From NCBI GenBank assembly GCA_032207245.1, contig CM063508.1, positions 95,674,016 to 95,738,015 on the forward strand: a stretch of DNA of 64,000 nucleotides, read 5' to 3'. Numbering within the stretch: the first letter of the stretch is position 1; each line of letters starts with the position of its first letter. The notes beneath the pieces are model-generated. The model was given only the letters and a program-made list of their open reading frames with translations, was not told where the DNA came from and made no database searches. Positions 11,106 to 23,231 of the stretch are shown in pieces. Both the position numbers and the translations under genes were made by a program. Origin of the DNA: Pardosa pseudoannulata. Lineage: Eukaryota; Arthropoda; Arachnida; Araneae; Lycosidae.

Positions 11106-13095
11106 AATATTGACATACACAACAAATTAAATATTCCCATTCTTCCAAATTTTTACAGACATCTAGCTGAAATTTTTTATAACAATATTAGAAATGATCT
11201 ACTTTTGGAATACTTCGACTATGACCACGCCGAAGCTAGAAACCGTAAGCGGCCTCAAAATATTGACATACACAACGAATTAAATATTCCCACTCTTCCA
11301 AATTTTTACAGACATCTAGCTGAAAATTTTTATAACAATATTAGAAATTATCTACTTTTGGAATACTTCGACTATGACCACGCCGAAGCTAGAAACCGTA
11401 AGCGGCCTCAAAATATTGACATACACAACGAATTAAATATTCCCACTCTTCCAAATTTTTACAGACATCTAGCTGAAAATTTTTATAACAATATTAGAAA
11501 TAATCTCCTTTTGGAATACTTCGACTATGACCACGCCGAAGCTAGAAACCGTAAGCGGCCTCAAAATATTGACATACACAACGAATTAAATATTCCCACT
11601 CTTCCAAATTTTTACAGACATCTAGCTGAAAATTTTTATAACAATATTAGAAATGATCTACTTTTGGAATACTTCGACTATGACCACGCCGAAGCTAGAA
11701 ACCGTAAGCGGCCTCAAAATATTGACATACACAACGAATTAAATATTCCCACTCTTCCAAATTTTTACAGACATCTAGCTGAAAATTTTATAACAATATT
11801 AGAAATGATCTCCTTTTGGAATACTTCGACTATGACCACGCCGAAGATAGAAACCGTAAGCGGCCTCAAAATATTGACATACACAACGAATTAAATATTC
11901 CCACTCTTCCAAATTTTTACAGACATCTAGCTGAAAATTTTTATAACAATATTAGAAATGATCTCCTTTTGGAATACTTCGACTATGACCACTCCAACGC
12001 TAGAAACCGTAAACGGCCTCAAAATATTGACATACACAACAAATTAAATATTCCCACTCTTCCAAATTTTTACAGACATCTAGCTGAAAATTTTTATAAC
12101 AATATTAGAAATGATCTACTTTTGGAATACTTCGACTATGACCACGCCGAAGCTAGAAACCGTAAGCGGCCTCAAAATATTGACATACACAACGAATTAA
12201 ATATTCCCACTCTTCCAAATTTTTACAGACATCTAGCTGAAAATTTTTTTATAACAATATTAGAAATGATCTACTTTTGGAATACTTCGACTATGACCAC
12301 GCCGAAGCTAGAAACCGTAAGCGGCCTCAAAATATTGACATACACAACGAATTAAATATTCCCACTCTTCCAAATTTTTACAGACATCTAGCTGAAAATT
12401 TTTATAACAATATTAGAAATGATCTACTTTTGGAATACTTCGACTATGACCACGCCGAAGCTAGAAACCGTAAGCGGCCTCAAAATATTGACATACACAA
12501 CGAATTAAATATTCCCACTCTTCCAAATTTTTACAGACATCTAGCTGAAAATTTTTATAACAATATTAGAAATGATCTACTTTTGGAATACTTCGACTAT
12601 GACCACGCCGAAGCTAGAAACCGTAAGCGGCCTCAAAATATTGACATACACAAAGAATTAAATATTCCCACTCTTCCAAATTTTTACAGACATCTAGCTG
12701 AAAATTTTTATAACAATATTAGAAATGATCTACTTTTGGAATACTTCGACTATGACCACGCCGAAGCTAGAAACCGTAAGCGGCCTCAAAATATTGACAT
12801 ACACAACGAATTAAATATTCCCACTCTTCCAAATTTTTACAGACATCTAGCTGAAAATTTTTATAACAATATTAGAAATGATCTACTTTTGGAATACTTC
12901 GACTATGACCACGCCGAAGCTAGAAACCGTAAGCGGCCTCAAAATATTGACATACACAACGAATTAAATATTCCCACTCTTCCAAATTTTTACAGACATC
13001 TAGCTGAAAATTTTTATAACAATATTAGAAATGATCTACTTTTGGAATACTTCGACTATGACCACGCCGACGTAAGAAACCGTAAGCGGCCTCGA
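11106..13095 (+). repeat. 153-bp tandem array (13 units) made from the jockey C-terminus
   Basis: Each unit encodes 51 residues starting NIDIHNELNIPTLPNFYRHL, passing NNIRNDLLLEYFDYDH and ending AEARNRKRPQ. Unit starts follow each other at exactly 153 bp (11106, 11259 and so on); thirteen units plus one net base fill the span to 13095. Units are almost identical: only scattered substitutions such as NK for NE, PIL for PTL, SNA for AEA and HKE for HNE. A five-T run after GAAAA is one T short in unit 5 and two T longer in unit 8, so the array reads in three successive frames. The last unit leads into RAALSL and a stop, the original end of the retrotransposon ORF. Confidence 0.95.
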
Positions 13096-13462
13096 GCCGC
13101 ATTGTCTCTCTAATTTCTCCTTATTAAAATTTATTAAAAAAATTTTTTTTAATTATAAAAACCAAAAAGTAATACGTTTTTGCACGGTAAAAAAAACTGT
13201 AAATTTTTTGTAAATAATACTTTATGAAGTTCTCTTCATAACGGTAAAAACATCCCCTACCCTTTTGTTCACTCTCTGAACCCTTACTAGTGTCGACGAG
13301 TATTTACTCCTGGCCAATAGTTAGTCTCATGAAGTTCGTGGATCCCAGACTCTATCCTTTACTTCTTTCTCTCTCTTTCTGTCTACTAACTCTTAGCCGA
13401 CCTCCACTGACAAGCCAACCAAGCGAAAGAGCCTGCACCCGTGGGGATTTATCCCCAGATGA
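13096..13462. other. Jockey 3' tail and flank
   Basis: After the ORF stop at 13111-13113 comes an AT-rich stretch with A/T runs, the expected 3' UTR of the retrotransposon. From about 13290 a GC-richer flank of unknown origin begins and is interrupted by the hAT element at 13471. Confidence 0.4.
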
Positions 13463-13470
13463 CGCCGAAC

Positions 13471-14707
13471 CAGTGGCGTGCGGTACATATGTGCAGGGTG
13501 TGCACTACACACTCTGGCAAAATTATGAGGGACAATAATTTTCTACACCTATGTCTACCTATCTTTAAATGCTATATAATAAATATTATTTATAATATAT
13601 TCAAATATTATGTTGATTTGCTTGCTTGCATTCCCGCAGTGCGTGCGGTACTAGGTGCAGCACCACGTAGATCGCAGACGAACATAGGAAGTTCTGATGT
13701 GTACGCACTGCGCACTAAATTGAAAATCACGCTTAATATATATGGGCTACTGGAGAAGCACAGCATACTATGGCACTGAGGCAAGTGCAGCTATTTTTCC
13801 TGCACTTGGCATTCAGAATCATCCGAAGGTACGGTTTATTAAGCGTTGTATTAGAGCGGGGACTTACGTGCTGAAGCGATTTTGGTTTTTTAACTGATTA
13901 ACTGACCATACGATTTTGCAGACGGTTAATGTTTAAATTTATATATTGTAAGATTTTGTTTCCATGGAAATATAAAAGAAGTATTTCATCAATATAAAGT
14001 GAATTTTTTTTTGTGTGATAAATTAATTTCGGTGATATATTATATTTATTGAAATAAGTAGCTGAAAAACAATGTTATCTTGTTTTAAAGAAACGAATTT
14101 TAACAGAACAGTCCAAATTTTACCATTCATTGTGTCTTACAGACAGTATATATCTGTAACACCATATTCCAGGTTTTGTTTTTAAAAAATTGTCACGATA
14201 TTTTTCGCAGAATATATGATTTCCAAATGTTAAAAACAATTAATAAATATAATTTAATCCTCTGACCGAACAAGAAACAGTTCGTTCTATTGTGCCAACG
14301 TGCAGTGAAATCCTCTGCACGTGGAATAGACGTTCGGTTTGTCGGCACCAATGGGCATCCGGATGAGGTGCCCATTGTGCCTCCATGAGGTGCTACGTTT
14401 TCTGAACATATAAGTTTTTCGTGGAAGCCCGAACCGTTGCTTTTTCGACGCCGATATGACACCACACAATAAAAGACTTGATTTTTGCTTCAGTGCTAGT
14501 AGAATTCTCATAAGTTTAGCTGTTTTTACAGTTATAACTCGACTACTCGTAGGTAAATATTTTATTTATTGTATTCTTTAAATAATTTATATTCATAATA
14601 AATAACCCATTTCAGAATGGAGAACTCAGATGTCTCAATAATTAAAGATTTATTGGAAAATCCATGTTCTCTGCACACCCTGCATGAAAACCTACCGCAC
14701 ACCACTG
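13471..14707. mobile_element. Non-autonomous hAT element with perfect 8-bp target duplication
   Basis: The left end CAGTGGCGTGCGGTACATAT and the right end read inward (CAGTGGTGTGCGGTAGG) are terminal inverted repeats, followed on both sides by GCAGGGTGTGCA-like text. CGCCGAAC stands at 13463-13470 and again at 14708-14715, an exact 8-bp duplication typical of hAT insertion. The 1237-bp interior has only short frames and no recognisable transposase. Confidence 0.88.
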
Positions 14708-14715
14708 CGCCGAAC

Positions 14716-16185
14716 CCACACTTTTTCCTGATGGTCCTGATGAATGAATCTCGTGATTTGAGATATTTTATTAACAAAATCAAAATGAAAAATGATCCAA
14801 ACGATAGGGAGGTCACTCCTCTTCTGCATGGAAATTCATGGTTCGAAACCCACATTTGACAGGGATGTTCGCAGCCATTTGACATCGACTTCAAATTGTA
14901 GCTCTCAGTCTCAGTAGCCCTCGTGGAACAAATTAGTAAACCTTAAAGCTCCAAACGAAACCAAAGGGGGAAACTAACCTCTATTTTCTAAGTAGACTTG
15001 TCTTTTTCAGACATGCGCAGATCTGACGCAGGGACTTGATCTGTGGGCGGACTATAGATGAAAAGTTATTTGTTTAGGGATACTGGAAATACTAATAAAG
15101 CACATAGGCAAATAATCATCTACAAAACGGATGTATAAATAACGGGTAAAAATCGAGTGCTCGCAAATTCTTTTATACGTTCATCGAAAACTTCTTTTAT
15201 TATTACTGAATGCTTGCCGCTGTTAAATATTTGAATAAGAAATGATCAAATATTTAAGATTATCTCGAAGGGTTTTGAAATATTTTTTGGATTATTGGAT
15301 TAAACGTTGTGTGCAATCCAAATGGAGGTTTGAGGAAATCCGATTTCAAGTATACATTACAGGATTTGGTTTATTTATTTTGACTCAATTCAATTTCAAC
15401 CATGTAAGTATTTGGTTATTACATTGTATAATCAAGTACTTGCATAGTTGTAAGATTTCGATCGAACTTTTTTTCTTTCTAATGCAGTTTACAATACAGA
15501 CAGATATCTTTATTCCCAACTGATTCTGAGTGAGAATCTATTATTAGCACCACCCGGAGAGCTCGTGAAGTTTAAGGAAATCTACAGACGCTAGTAACAT
15601 TGCCTCTGATGGGTCAGTGTCATGGTAACTGTATTTTACGGAGTATCTAGTGAAGTGGGAAGTCTTTACTTTAACCTCCGAAACGTAAAAAAAGATCAAA
15701 ACATAAATTTAGGGCATCAATGCAAAAGTAACCAAACATTTAATATACACCGACTTCAGAAGAAGCAAAGAGGTGAGTACGTTCTCATAAAAAATTATGA
15801 GTAACCAACGCGTAGTCTAATTAAAAAGGATAATTAAACTGGAACCTTGACTATGACCTGTGGGTAAAATATTTCAAAAATACATAGCATAAAGTGCGAC
15901 ATGGAGCTCAGAAAATGCAATGATAAAAAAATTAAAACAAATAAAAAAATTAACATAGAGCAATAAAACAACTTGGCGCGTAGCACAAAATAAGCAAAAG
16001 CTACAGCACTAACAAAAAGATATTTTTATGTAATTTTATAAAATTTTATTTATTTGGTTTTTTTTATAATTTTTATGATAGACAGGAGACAAAAACAGCA
16101 CGTAAATGACAAAAATTCCGAGAGCAAAGTAACGGGATGATACGAAATCCCTCAAAATAAAAATAAACATAAAAGTAAAACCTCT
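14716..16185. other. Intergenic sequence without recognised gene
   Basis: The first ~140 bp continue the reading frame broken by the hAT insertion. The rest has only short frames without known domains. Confidence 0.35.
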
Positions 16186-16189
16186 CTGC

Positions 16190-16440
16190 TGGGCCATCGT
16201 AGTTTAGAAGCCGCTTCGAAGGGCCCAAGCAGAAGATTACCATACCTGGCCTGCTACCTCCAGGGATATCCTTTGGAAACTTGGCAGGCATTGCCACCCT
16301 GAACATATTTTGAGTGCCCAAGTCGCCATTAATGAACACGACAGATTTTGGATCCCAATCCTCCTGTTCGACTGACATCTCACAGGAGCTTTCTATTCTG
16401 ACCTTTCTGGGACGGGCCCTCTAAGTCAGAAGTACTGTAA
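16190..16440 (-). repeat. SINE family B copy (tRNA-derived type)
   Basis: Shares a series of blocks with 49690-50010 in the same orientation: GGCCTGC(C/T)ACCTCCAG, TTGG(A/C)AG(G/C)CAT, CC(C)AAGT/CAGCTGCCATTAAT and (C/T)AGAT.TT with similar spacing. The other copy has tRNA-like A and B boxes on the minus strand. The minus-strand frame of 101 residues over this copy is a by-product of the repeat. Confidence 0.6.
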
Positions 16441-16919
16441 TGCATGGTCATGAAAATTATCAGATATTTGCAACACGATATTGAGGACTAGATACTAGCA
16501 TTAAATTGAGATTAAGTTTAACAAGAAATAAGGTTCGTGAGTTTGGTGAAGGATGACACAAGATATAACACTAAGAGATCATAAACTGAGCTCATACGGC
16601 TCCGTTTTAACACTGGAAAGGCTGAACAATCTTACTGGCAGTTTGGGATCATTTTGACTTCCGAACGAAACTTCTAAAGAAGAACGATAAAACGATTTTA
16701 AATAGCACATATTGCCAATAATATATAGTTTACATATATTTCATAATTTGCATTTAAAATTACTTGATAATTTGTTGAATTTTTAAAATACTGTAAATAT
16801 ATCATCTATGGGGCAATCAATTGGATCATGCTACATCTTTTTCAAATATCTCATTAATTTGATAAAAAAAAATATTTCAAATAAAGTTTCACAATCCAAA
16901 AGTCTTGCTCGTTAAAATA

Positions 16920-17345
16920 CAGTAAAACCTCGATTATCCGAACCTCAATTAACCGAAACTCTCCGTTAACCGAAGTCGGTTTCTTCTTCAGTTCTTTTTC
17001 ACTTTCTACTATCATATCATCCAAAATTTTCTCTTTACGAACATGCATTTTTAAAGTTTTCTTTTTCCCCCACATTCCTTTTGTATGCAAGCGGTCCTTT
17101 CCAAACTACGAATGCAGATAAATATTTTGGAATTCCCTGTTTTGGAATTCCTTCTCGCAAGCACAATTCTCGGTATGAGTGTACTCTTCCCCACTTTCAA
17201 ACATCCCTGTTCTAATAATAAAAAAATAAATAAATAAATTGCACCAATGACAGTACTACATATTAAACTAGATGATTATTGATGAATTCTCGATTATCCG
17301 AAGTAGGTTCGGTCCAAATTACTTCGGATAATCAAGGTTCTAATG
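16920..17345. mobile_element. pogo/Tigger-type DNA element (TA target site)
   Basis: The left end CAGTAAAACCTCGATTATCC and the right end read inward (CATTAGAACCTTGATTATCC) are inverted repeats of the classic pogo/Tigger form (CAGTrrAACCTCGnTTAnCCGAA). Both ends are flanked by TA (16918-16919 and 17346-17347). Further CCGAA copies lie inside each end. The 426-bp body carries a short Lys-rich minus-strand frame that may be a transposase scrap; it is non-autonomous. Confidence 0.85.
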
Positions 17346-17774
17346 TAAAGCACAATTTATAAAATAATATTTTTTATCTACTTAACATGCAAAATGCTTC
17401 TCTCTCTAAATCCATAAATGAGAAATGTCTACTGCTTTTTCAGGTATATCGTTATAAGTGTAGAATGAATGGAATACGTAAAGAATTATGTTTGAATTTC
17501 ACTTAACTTTTAAAACCCTCCAAATAGCACACAGGTATTATGAATTAAGCGAACTAGATTTTTTAAAATGGTAATATTTTAATAAATACGGATTTTTTTT
17601 TTTATGGGGGAATATATATCTGCTGTATCCGAAGTATATACAGAACTGGTTTTACCCTGGAGAACCTTTTTTACATCATCATTATAAATCCTAAATATTC
17701 GTATTTACTACGCGTAAGCGCTTCAACTTATAATAAAATGCAGTTATATAATTATTTTTTATTCATTTAGATTT

Positions 17775-18190
17775 GGAACGTTACAGTCTACTGTTTTGCT
17801 ACAAGAGGGCTAATGAAACCGGTACCTATTGCTTAACCCCTTCACGACCAACATCTCGTATACGCGACGCAGCGATTTCATTCTTATCAGTTAAGCGTTG
17901 CCTTCACACGATGATCTCTGGTTGATATTGAGAGACCAGCGTCGCGTATGCATAATAAAAATTAAAATAAAACTTCCAGAGGCGATTTGAACGTTTTATT
18001 TTAATTTGTAAATGCTAGATTTAATAACTAGATAGCGTTAAACGGCAACGGTTTTCACAACGGTTGACTCGTATAGCATTTACAAGGGGTTAAAGCCGAT
18101 TCTGAACGGCTATGAACATCTATGGCAACAGTAGTATTCGAACCCGGGGCAGAAAAGCAGCGTATTACCATTCGAACACTGTTCGGCTAT
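17775..18190 (-). repeat. SINE family A copy, split by a piggyBac MITE
   Basis: The outer parts (17775-17836 and 18094-18190) match the copies at 50045-50240 and 56440-56620: a CAGTCTACT...TTTTGC.ACA(A/C)GAGGGC(T)AAT(G)A block, then AAAGCCGATTCTGAACGGCTA and, on the minus strand, a degenerate B box near the reverse complement of ATTCGAACCC. The middle 253 bp are a separate insertion. Confidence 0.75.
17837..18089. mobile_element. piggyBac-type MITE inserted in a SINE
   Basis: Flanked by TTAA at 17833-17836 and 18090-18093, the target duplication of piggyBac elements. The ends are CCCCTT and its complement AAGGGG. Subterminal text is also inverted: TCTCGTATACGCGACGC on the left against AGCGTCGCGTATGC inside, and CGTATAGCATTTAC on the right. 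Removing it rejoins the SINE. No coding capacity. Confidence 0.85.
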
Positions 18191-18326
18191 TATTATTTTT
18201 TACAATAAATTCAATAAACTGATATACCCCTGTTTGTATATCGCAATACATATGAATTGTGCTTTGTAATACAAAGTAAAAATGAGTATAAAATTGTAAA
18301 AAAATATTATTCAGAAAAATTTAGAG

Positions 18327-18925
18327 CAGGGGTTCCCAACCTCATGCCTACAGGCATTTTCATGCCCGCCAACAATTTTATATGTGCCCATTGTTGTTCG
18401 AATTACGATAAAAATATTCAAGTTTTCAATAATGTAATTTTTTATATTTTGTTATTTAAAGAAATATAAAGGTATTTGTTTTATGGAAATTAATTCTCTA
18501 AATGTTTATGAATTTAAGTAGGTTTGCCAGACGTTTCGTTTTTGTAATTTTTATACCAATGAATTTATTTCGGCGTGACAATACACTTACGAATGATTTA
18601 TTTTGCATACGAATACAATCAATAATATTTATACCTTAAAATCCTGTTTTCTAAATATTTTTCTCATGTAGAATCACATTATTGGCATGGATATTCACAG
18701 TTGTTTGAAATTGGCTTAAAGCAGAAGGTCCCCGTTTCATTAGCCCCCACGTAGCAAAAAAGTAGATCGCAGAGTTCCAACCAACCTTCCTTTTGTTTAT
18801 TATTGTATATTGTACCCACTAAAGTATATTGTACCCATAAAGTGACATTGAAAACATAAATGGGCTAATTACCTTATCAAAATTCTAGAATGTGCTCTAA
18901 AGTATAAAAAGATTGGGAATCCCTG
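18327..18925. mobile_element. hAT-like non-autonomous element
   Basis: The left end CAGGGGTTCCCAACCT and the right end read inward (CAGGGATTCCCAATCT) are 16-bp inverted repeats of the widespread hAT form. The 8-bp flanks (about ATTTAGAG and ATTAATCT) have diverged. The interior is AT-rich and non-coding. Confidence 0.7.
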
Positions 18926-19598
18926 ATTAATCTAAATAGCAAAGGGTTAATAGTTTAAGCTAATAGTTAGTTATACAAAAGGTGGCTAGCAGGCCAGTCA
19001 ATCAAGAAAGAGTAAGAGCTTATGCTAAACCAAAAGAGCATAAAAGCTGCGATGCTTAGTCATGGTCAAATATAACAGCGATTAAAGTTAACACATTGGA
19101 CGAATTGAAACTATAACATTATTAACTTGTAATGACGTCATAAATATATTGTAGAGAAGAATTTAAAGTTTTAGTCTCATAGCAGATACTAATTTTTAAG
19201 ATGTAATATTAAAATGACTAATGTATAATGACAGTTTAAATTTGTGAGTGCTTCTTTAAGAAAGTCTATTTGTATAAATTTTGATTTTTCAGCATATGAA
19301 AATGAGCTAAACGGGCACTTTAACCTTTTCGTGGGCTTTGGAAGATTACTTCACCAACATGATCTCACGAAATAAGCCTACTGGAAGCGCAAAATCCAAT
19401 ACAGACTAGCTAACATCCCCTATAGTATATTTGTGTGCCGTATATTTACTCGTCAGCTAATAGACGGATATTGCTCAAGAAAAGGGAAAACCCGTCCTGC
19501 TAACTTCCAACCAAAGTGTTGCTCTGGATAATGAACGCTCAGTCAATGTAGAAAATCATATGTCACAGTTGGTTTCCAACTGAAGACGGTGTAGAAAC

Positions 19599-20271
19599 CA
19601 GGGCCGTAACTAGCCAGGGCCACAACCAGGGCCGTAGGTCTTTTGGCGCCCGTGACAAAAACTGGTCTGTGTCTCTGCCACCAAATATAGTGAGAAAATA
19701 CATAAACTTTTTTTGCCCATATTATATATTTAAAATGAACTTACAAAATATTTTAATTTTTAAAATGTTCCTAGTATATTAATTTTAATTTTTTCTCCAT
19801 TTTTCCTTATTGATACTTAAAAATATTTTTGAACACTTAGGGGGTATTATTTTGCTCATAAACTGAGTAGTTTATTTTTTTTTTTTAGACGTTAAATTTT
19901 CATAAAAAATTGGCAAATTTCTAAATATAAATTTAGTTTTAATAACTTTAATAAATTCAAAATTTGAAACGAATACCCAGAATTATATTAAGGCATATTA
20001 GGAGTGTTTAGTATACATTTTGTAAAAATCTATAACAGGTTTAGTCTCTCAAAAGAATTTTAAAAAATAAAAAAATTCATAAAAAACAATTTTTAAACAC
20101 GTTGGATTCTATAATAAAAAAAGTTTTTTTTAAACTTTTCCTTATTTCTACTTGGGGAGAATCGTCGTCTTTCGGACCCCATAAGGGTATAAACTTTCAT
20201 ATGTGCGGTGCCCTTAAATCTGATGCGCCAGTGGCAAATGCCACCTTTGCCAAGCCTTAGTTACGGTCGTT
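19599..20271. mobile_element. hAT-like element with 8-bp target duplication
   Basis: GTAGAAAC stands at 19591-19598 and again at 20272-20279. The left end CAGGGCCGTAACTAGCC and the right end read inward (AACGACCGTAACTAAGGC) share the CCGTAACTA core, with mutated outermost bases at the right. The 673-bp interior has no transposase. It lies beside a jockey relic read on the minus strand. Confidence 0.8.
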
Positions 20272-20279
20272 GTAGAAAC

Positions 20280-20770
20280 CATAACACAGAGATCCAAATA
20301 ATGAACATCCGCTCCAGAATGATGTACACTTGGGTCGTTGAGGTTCATATGCTTATTTATGGCAATTACGGCATATTTATCATTCCTATTAAATGAGAAG
20401 ATGGCAGTATCATCTGCATAGATGGCAATTTTAGTATAAGTTAATTGAGGGATATCGTTTATAAAGATTTTAAAGAGGATGGGGCCTAAGACAGAGCCTT
20501 GAGGGAATAATTTAATATAAGAGGGAACATTTAAATTAATAATTTTATGAATTAGACCGTCTAACCAGATCTTGTCAAAGGCACGAGCAATATCCAGGAA
20601 AAGAGCAGCAGTGGATAGTTTGTTTGATTTGGAAGAAGTTAAATTTTCCGTTAGTCGGTAAACCTGTTGGTGAACAGATAACTTAGGGCGGAATCCATAT
20701 TGATAGGGAATGATAATATTGATGCCGTTAAGGTGATCATTTAATCTAGAGGCTCTCTTTGCCCTAATAC
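20280..20770 (-). pseudogene. Jockey-type reverse transcriptase fragment with YADD motif
   Basis: Read on the minus strand, the segment gives LNDHLNGINIII, YQYGFRPKLSVHQQ, ALFLDIARAFDKIW, PQGSVLGPILF and IAIYADDTAIFS. These are successive conserved blocks of the jockey-clade reverse-transcriptase core: the GFRP region, the D-x-x-x-A-F-D motif, P-Q-G-S-V-L-G-P and the catalytic YADD box at 20409-20420. Endonuclease and C-terminal parts are missing and the part after YADD is degraded. A TIR element (20777-21848) lies directly upstream of it and a hAT element directly downstream. Confidence 0.85.
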
Positions 20771-20776
20771 ATGCGA

Positions 20777-21848
20777 CGAGTGGATCGGGACAGCCAATTT
20801 TGGTGCTACAATTTCAGAGGGGAAATTACTTGGTTCATTGGCGCCATCTATTCAATGATATATTAACTAAACCTATTTAAATAATTCTGAGTTCCTGTAG
20901 AGGATGTTTATTACACCGTGTTAAATGATGGAAGGAAAGTGAATGCAACAGAAATTACATCAATCAATACAGATTTTGATCACACATATTTTAGCTCTAA
21001 TAAATAAGATTTATTTGCTTTTATTTGTATGGCCTTTTACTTTTTTAAAATCATTAACAATAACTGGTAAAAATATGCCATCATATAGCATTATTCAGAC
21101 AATAATATTTATTCTCAGTTTATTTTAATGGACAGTAAATAGCCTGATTTAGGCATGAAAAAATTACTCATTGAAATATCAGTCAATATAGTAATTTAGA
21201 AGCTTATAATTTTCTATCAAAGAATATTTAAGAAGAATTCTTTTTTACTCTTTACTAAGTGAGATAATTATTCAAAATTTCTGTATAATTTTGAGAGGAA
21301 TAGTAAAATTTAAACTTATGAATATTCTTTGATAGAAAAATGTAAGTTTCTAAATGACTATATCTTTAAAAATCAGGCTGTTTACTGCCCATTATAGACA
21401 GCTTGAGGTATAAAGTTTATAATATCAAAAAATTGATTTTCAAAACTAAAAAAAATAAGAAAAAAATTGACAGTAAAAAAAAAATTAATTTTCAAAATTT
21501 TCAAAAATGTAAATAAAATATTAGAAATGAATATTAGAAATAAAATAAAATATTATAAAATATAAAAAAATAAGAATAATAAAAATAAACATTAAAATAT
21601 AATAAAATATTAGAAATATTAGCACTTCTCAAGCTCATTTCTTAGCAAAAATTAATTTTATAAACTTAAAAGGACAAAAACTAATAAAAATGAAAATAAA
21701 AAACTTAAAACTCAAGAAACAAATATGAAAATAGAAAATTAACTTATTACTTAGTTAATATATTAGTGAATAGATGGCGCCAGTTAACGATGCAATTTTC
21801 CTCTGGAACTGTAGCATGAAAATTGGTTGCCCCGATCCTCTCGTATTC
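20777..21848. mobile_element. DNA element with ~90-bp terminal inverted repeats
   Basis: The left end ACGAGTGGATCGGGACAGCC continues into CAATTTTGGTGCTACAATTT and TGGCGCCATCTATTCA. The right end read inward gives ACGAGAGGATCGGGGCAACC, CAATTTTCATGCTACAGTTC and TGGCGCCATCTATTCA, then ATATATTAACTAA on both arms. CATGCG occurs just outside both ends and could be a target duplication, though three extra bases stand on the right. About 1.07 kb, no transposase found. Superfamily unknown. A second foldback lies inside it. Confidence 0.7.
21126..21395. repeat. Nested foldback / MITE inside the TIR element
   Basis: The outer arms are TAATGGACAGTAAATAGCC and, read inward from the right, TAATGGGCAGTAAACAGCC, then CTGATTT. 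Further in, TTTCTATCAAAGAATATT recurs in inverted form. Arms of ~100 bp surround a ~65-bp centre. No coding content. Confidence 0.65.
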
Positions 21849-21849
21849 A

Positions 21850-23160
21850 TGCGGCATCTGGTTGATGTGCTTGGCTCGTCCAAGTGGCAATGGCAACAAC
21901 AAACTGAATTTTCTACGTGTCCATAAATAGTTCTAGGGGAAGTATACTTTCCGAGCCTTGAACTTAAATATAAACATAGAATTCGATAAAATAAAATACA
22001 TTTTAATAAACGTATTTGTTTAATTGATAACGAAACAAAAAACTGGAAGGAATTCAGATATATAAATCGCCCACGAAAGGGTTAAACGAGCCGCAACACG
22101 CAGGTGGTTCTAAGTAAAAAAAAATTTTGAACATTACACAAAATTTTCTAAAAAAGTAAGCGCTAATAATTTAAAACAAAAATTATATTACAGTTCATTT
22201 CCAGACGTAGATGGAAATATCTGAATTTTAATATTGCGATATATTGTTTACCAAATATTGATATATCAATATGTTCTAATATATATAACCTTATTATAGA
22301 GGTGCCCATATAAGAGTGTTCTGTATAAAATGATACAAACACACATCAATGTGTGTTAATTTTCTAGAAAAAAAATTCAATTTCTTAATTTTGATACATA
22401 AATTTAAACATATTTATTTTAAAAGAATAATCGTTTCCCTACTTATATGACCTAAAAGGCATATAATTCAAAATTTTCAGAAATTAATAGAAATTAAACT
22501 GATGAAACAAAAAAAAATGTATATTTTCTTGTTTCATTTCAGTCATATCATATGTCAATCAGAGAGTTTATCACATGGGGGATACTAGAAGTAAAACTAA
22601 GTTACATAACTTAGTTATACAAAAACAGATGCAAATTTTAATTTTGGTGTTTTCGAAGTCGCCAAATTTTACAATTAGAGGAAAAACAAAGATATTTCGC
22701 CAAAAGTTGTAGTTTTAGGGATAGAAACTCCAGAAATTTGTTTTAGAATACAACTTTAATTAAGTTAGTTTGGTCAGGCCCATAGCCAGAAATTATATTC
22801 GGAGGAGGATATTGTTTTTTTGAATGGTACTGCCATAAAACTCCAGGTTTTCTTATGTATATATACTCCTAATGAGTATTATAATAATATGTTATTTTAA
22901 AATATAACAATAATAAAAAATGATATAATGAACAAATTTATAGCCTTGAATAAGTAATGTAGCAACTACTCAATGAATTTAGTAGTAAAATTAACGTGGA
23001 AAATATATAAACTATACATGGTATTAAATTCTAAATTTTTAAACAGAAGTATAAAGAAAAAGAATAATTTTGAAAGAAAATGAAAATGCTCAAAATTTTA
23101 CCTGTATATTATAAAATATGCTCTCTTTGAAACTTTCGCCAAAACATTTTCACATTACAT
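21850..23160. other. Repeat-rich intergenic sequence, no gene recognised
   Basis: AT-rich with A-runs. CAGGCCCATAGCCAGAAATT at about 22775 looks like the left end of a hAT-type MITE, but no matching right end was found. Confidence 0.3.
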
Positions 23161-23179
23161 ATACATATATATATATGTA

Positions 23180-23230
<51 letters not shown>

Positions 23231-23231
23231 T
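23161..23231. repeat. (TA)n(CA)n microsatellite
   Basis: TA repeats pass into a short CA run. Confidence 0.85.

Noticed and set aside
15242..15523. 93-residue plus-strand frame starting MIKYLRLSRR
   Set aside because: No domain, no splice context and composition typical of AT-rich non-coding DNA.
16073..16378. 101-residue minus-strand frame starting MSVEQEDWD
   Set aside because: It overlaps a SINE family B copy and has no independent support as a gene.
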